Shown here piece after piece: positions 8,838 through 9,041 of a DNA stretch of 9,041 nt. A program made the position numbers and the translations under genes. Every line of letters begins with the position of its first letter. Within the stretch, counting starts at the first letter, position 1. Source of the DNA: Syntrophomonadaceae bacterium. GTDB lineage: Bacteria > Bacillota_D > Dethiobacteria > DTU022. The notes beneath the pieces are model-generated. The model worked only from the letters and a program-made list of their open reading frames with translations, was not told where the DNA came from and made no database searches. The DNA is taken from positions 1 to 9,041 of the forward strand of contig PWUG01000152.1 of NCBI GenBank assembly GCA_003562605.1. Direction: 5' to 3'.

Positions 8838-8864
8838 AAGTGTCACCAAAAAAGAAAATGAAAA

Positions 8865-8873
8865 TTATCCACA
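8865..8873 (+). promoter_or_regulatory. Perfect DnaA box over the predicted dnaA transcription start
   Basis: TTATCCACA on the plus strand begins 6 bases past the -10 element of the dnaA promoter, so it covers the predicted start near 8872. This placement fits DnaA autorepression, a known control in several bacteria. Confidence 0.8.
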
Positions 8874-8878
8874 AGCAT

Positions 8879-8907
8879 ATCATAGCAAAAATATAGAGGG
8901 GGTGCAA
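8879..8907 (-). promoter_or_regulatory. dnaA promoter with extended -10
   Basis: On the minus strand TTGCAC (8907-8902) is followed after 17 bases by TATGAT (8884-8879, 5 of 6 to TATAAT). TGC directly before the -10 gives the extended TGnTATGAT form, which compensates for the weak -35. The predicted start near 8872 gives a leader of almost 100 bases. Confidence 0.6.
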
Positions 8908-8955
8908 TATAAATCCATACTTAAACAAAGAAAAGATATAAAACTTTTGTATTAC

Positions 8956-8983
8956 TTGAATAATTGTAAAAATTATGTATACT
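8956..8983 (+). promoter_or_regulatory. Divergent rightward promoter, probably for a gene beyond the window
   Basis: TTGAAT (8956-8961, 4 of 6) and TATACT (8978-8983, 5 of 6 to TATAAT) are separated by 16 bases on the plus strand. The predicted start is near 8990. No start codon with a good frame follows before 9041, so the target gene is outside. In Bacillota the gene divergent from dnaA is usually rpmH, which is an inference here. The AAGGAG at 8998-9003 is not followed by an ATG at a proper distance. Confidence 0.4.
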
Positions 8984-9041
8984 GTTGCTTGTATTTTAAG
9001 GAGAACGCTTTCATTTAACTGCATTTATAGCTAGCCCGTTC

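Noticed and set aside
8824..9024. 66-residue hydrophobic open frame on the minus strand upstream of dnaA
   Set aside because: It covers the dnaA promoter and DnaA boxes in AT-rich DNA, where Ile/Phe-rich frames arise by chance, and it has no convincing ribosome site.

Overview
This is a chromosomal replication-origin neighbourhood of a member of the Bacillota (Firmicutes). Every protein gene lies on the minus strand. In transcription order they are dnaA, dnaN, recF, a DciA/DUF721-type gene, remB (DUF370), gyrB and the first 455 codons of gyrA, which runs off the left edge. RemB, strong AAGGAGG-type ribosome binding sites, a 637-residue GyrB without the enterobacterial insertion, and TTATCCACA boxes on both sides of dnaA all point to Bacillota. 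The DciA/DUF721 gene between recF and gyrB, and the lack of yaaA between dnaN and recF, suggest a clostridial lineage (perhaps Peptococcales or Dethiobacteria-like) rather than Bacillus. That placement is an inference.

Layout from right to left. 8776-9041 is the dnaA control region. It holds a rightward promoter that probably serves a divergent gene outside the window (rpmH is the usual neighbour), the leftward dnaA promoter, two perfect DnaA boxes and an inverted pair of near-boxes. dnaA fills 7390-8775. 7054-7389 is the likely origin: three perfect DnaA boxes, two near-boxes, and an AT-rich segment with TATCTA repeats and candidate DnaA-trios. dnaN, recF, dciA-like, remB and gyrB follow with gaps of 34, -4, 35 and 20 bases and look like one operon. 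A 227-base gap carrying a GC-rich hairpin segment and a good sigma-A-type promoter separates gyrB from gyrA.

The genes act together. DnaA melts the origin, the DciA-like protein may help place the replicative helicase, DnaN is the polymerase clamp, RecF supports recombination at damaged forks, and gyrase removes the positive supercoils ahead of the fork. RemB is a DNA-binding regulator that commonly sits here in Bacillota.

Hand counting shows that GC skew changes sign between dnaA and dnaN, which agrees with an origin in that gap. The gene content is conserved and ordinary, and I see no clearly novel multi-gene system. The points most worth a second look are the origin and dnaA-leader architecture, the zinc-cluster extension on the DciA-like protein, and a glutamine at the GyrA position equivalent to E. 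coli Ser83.
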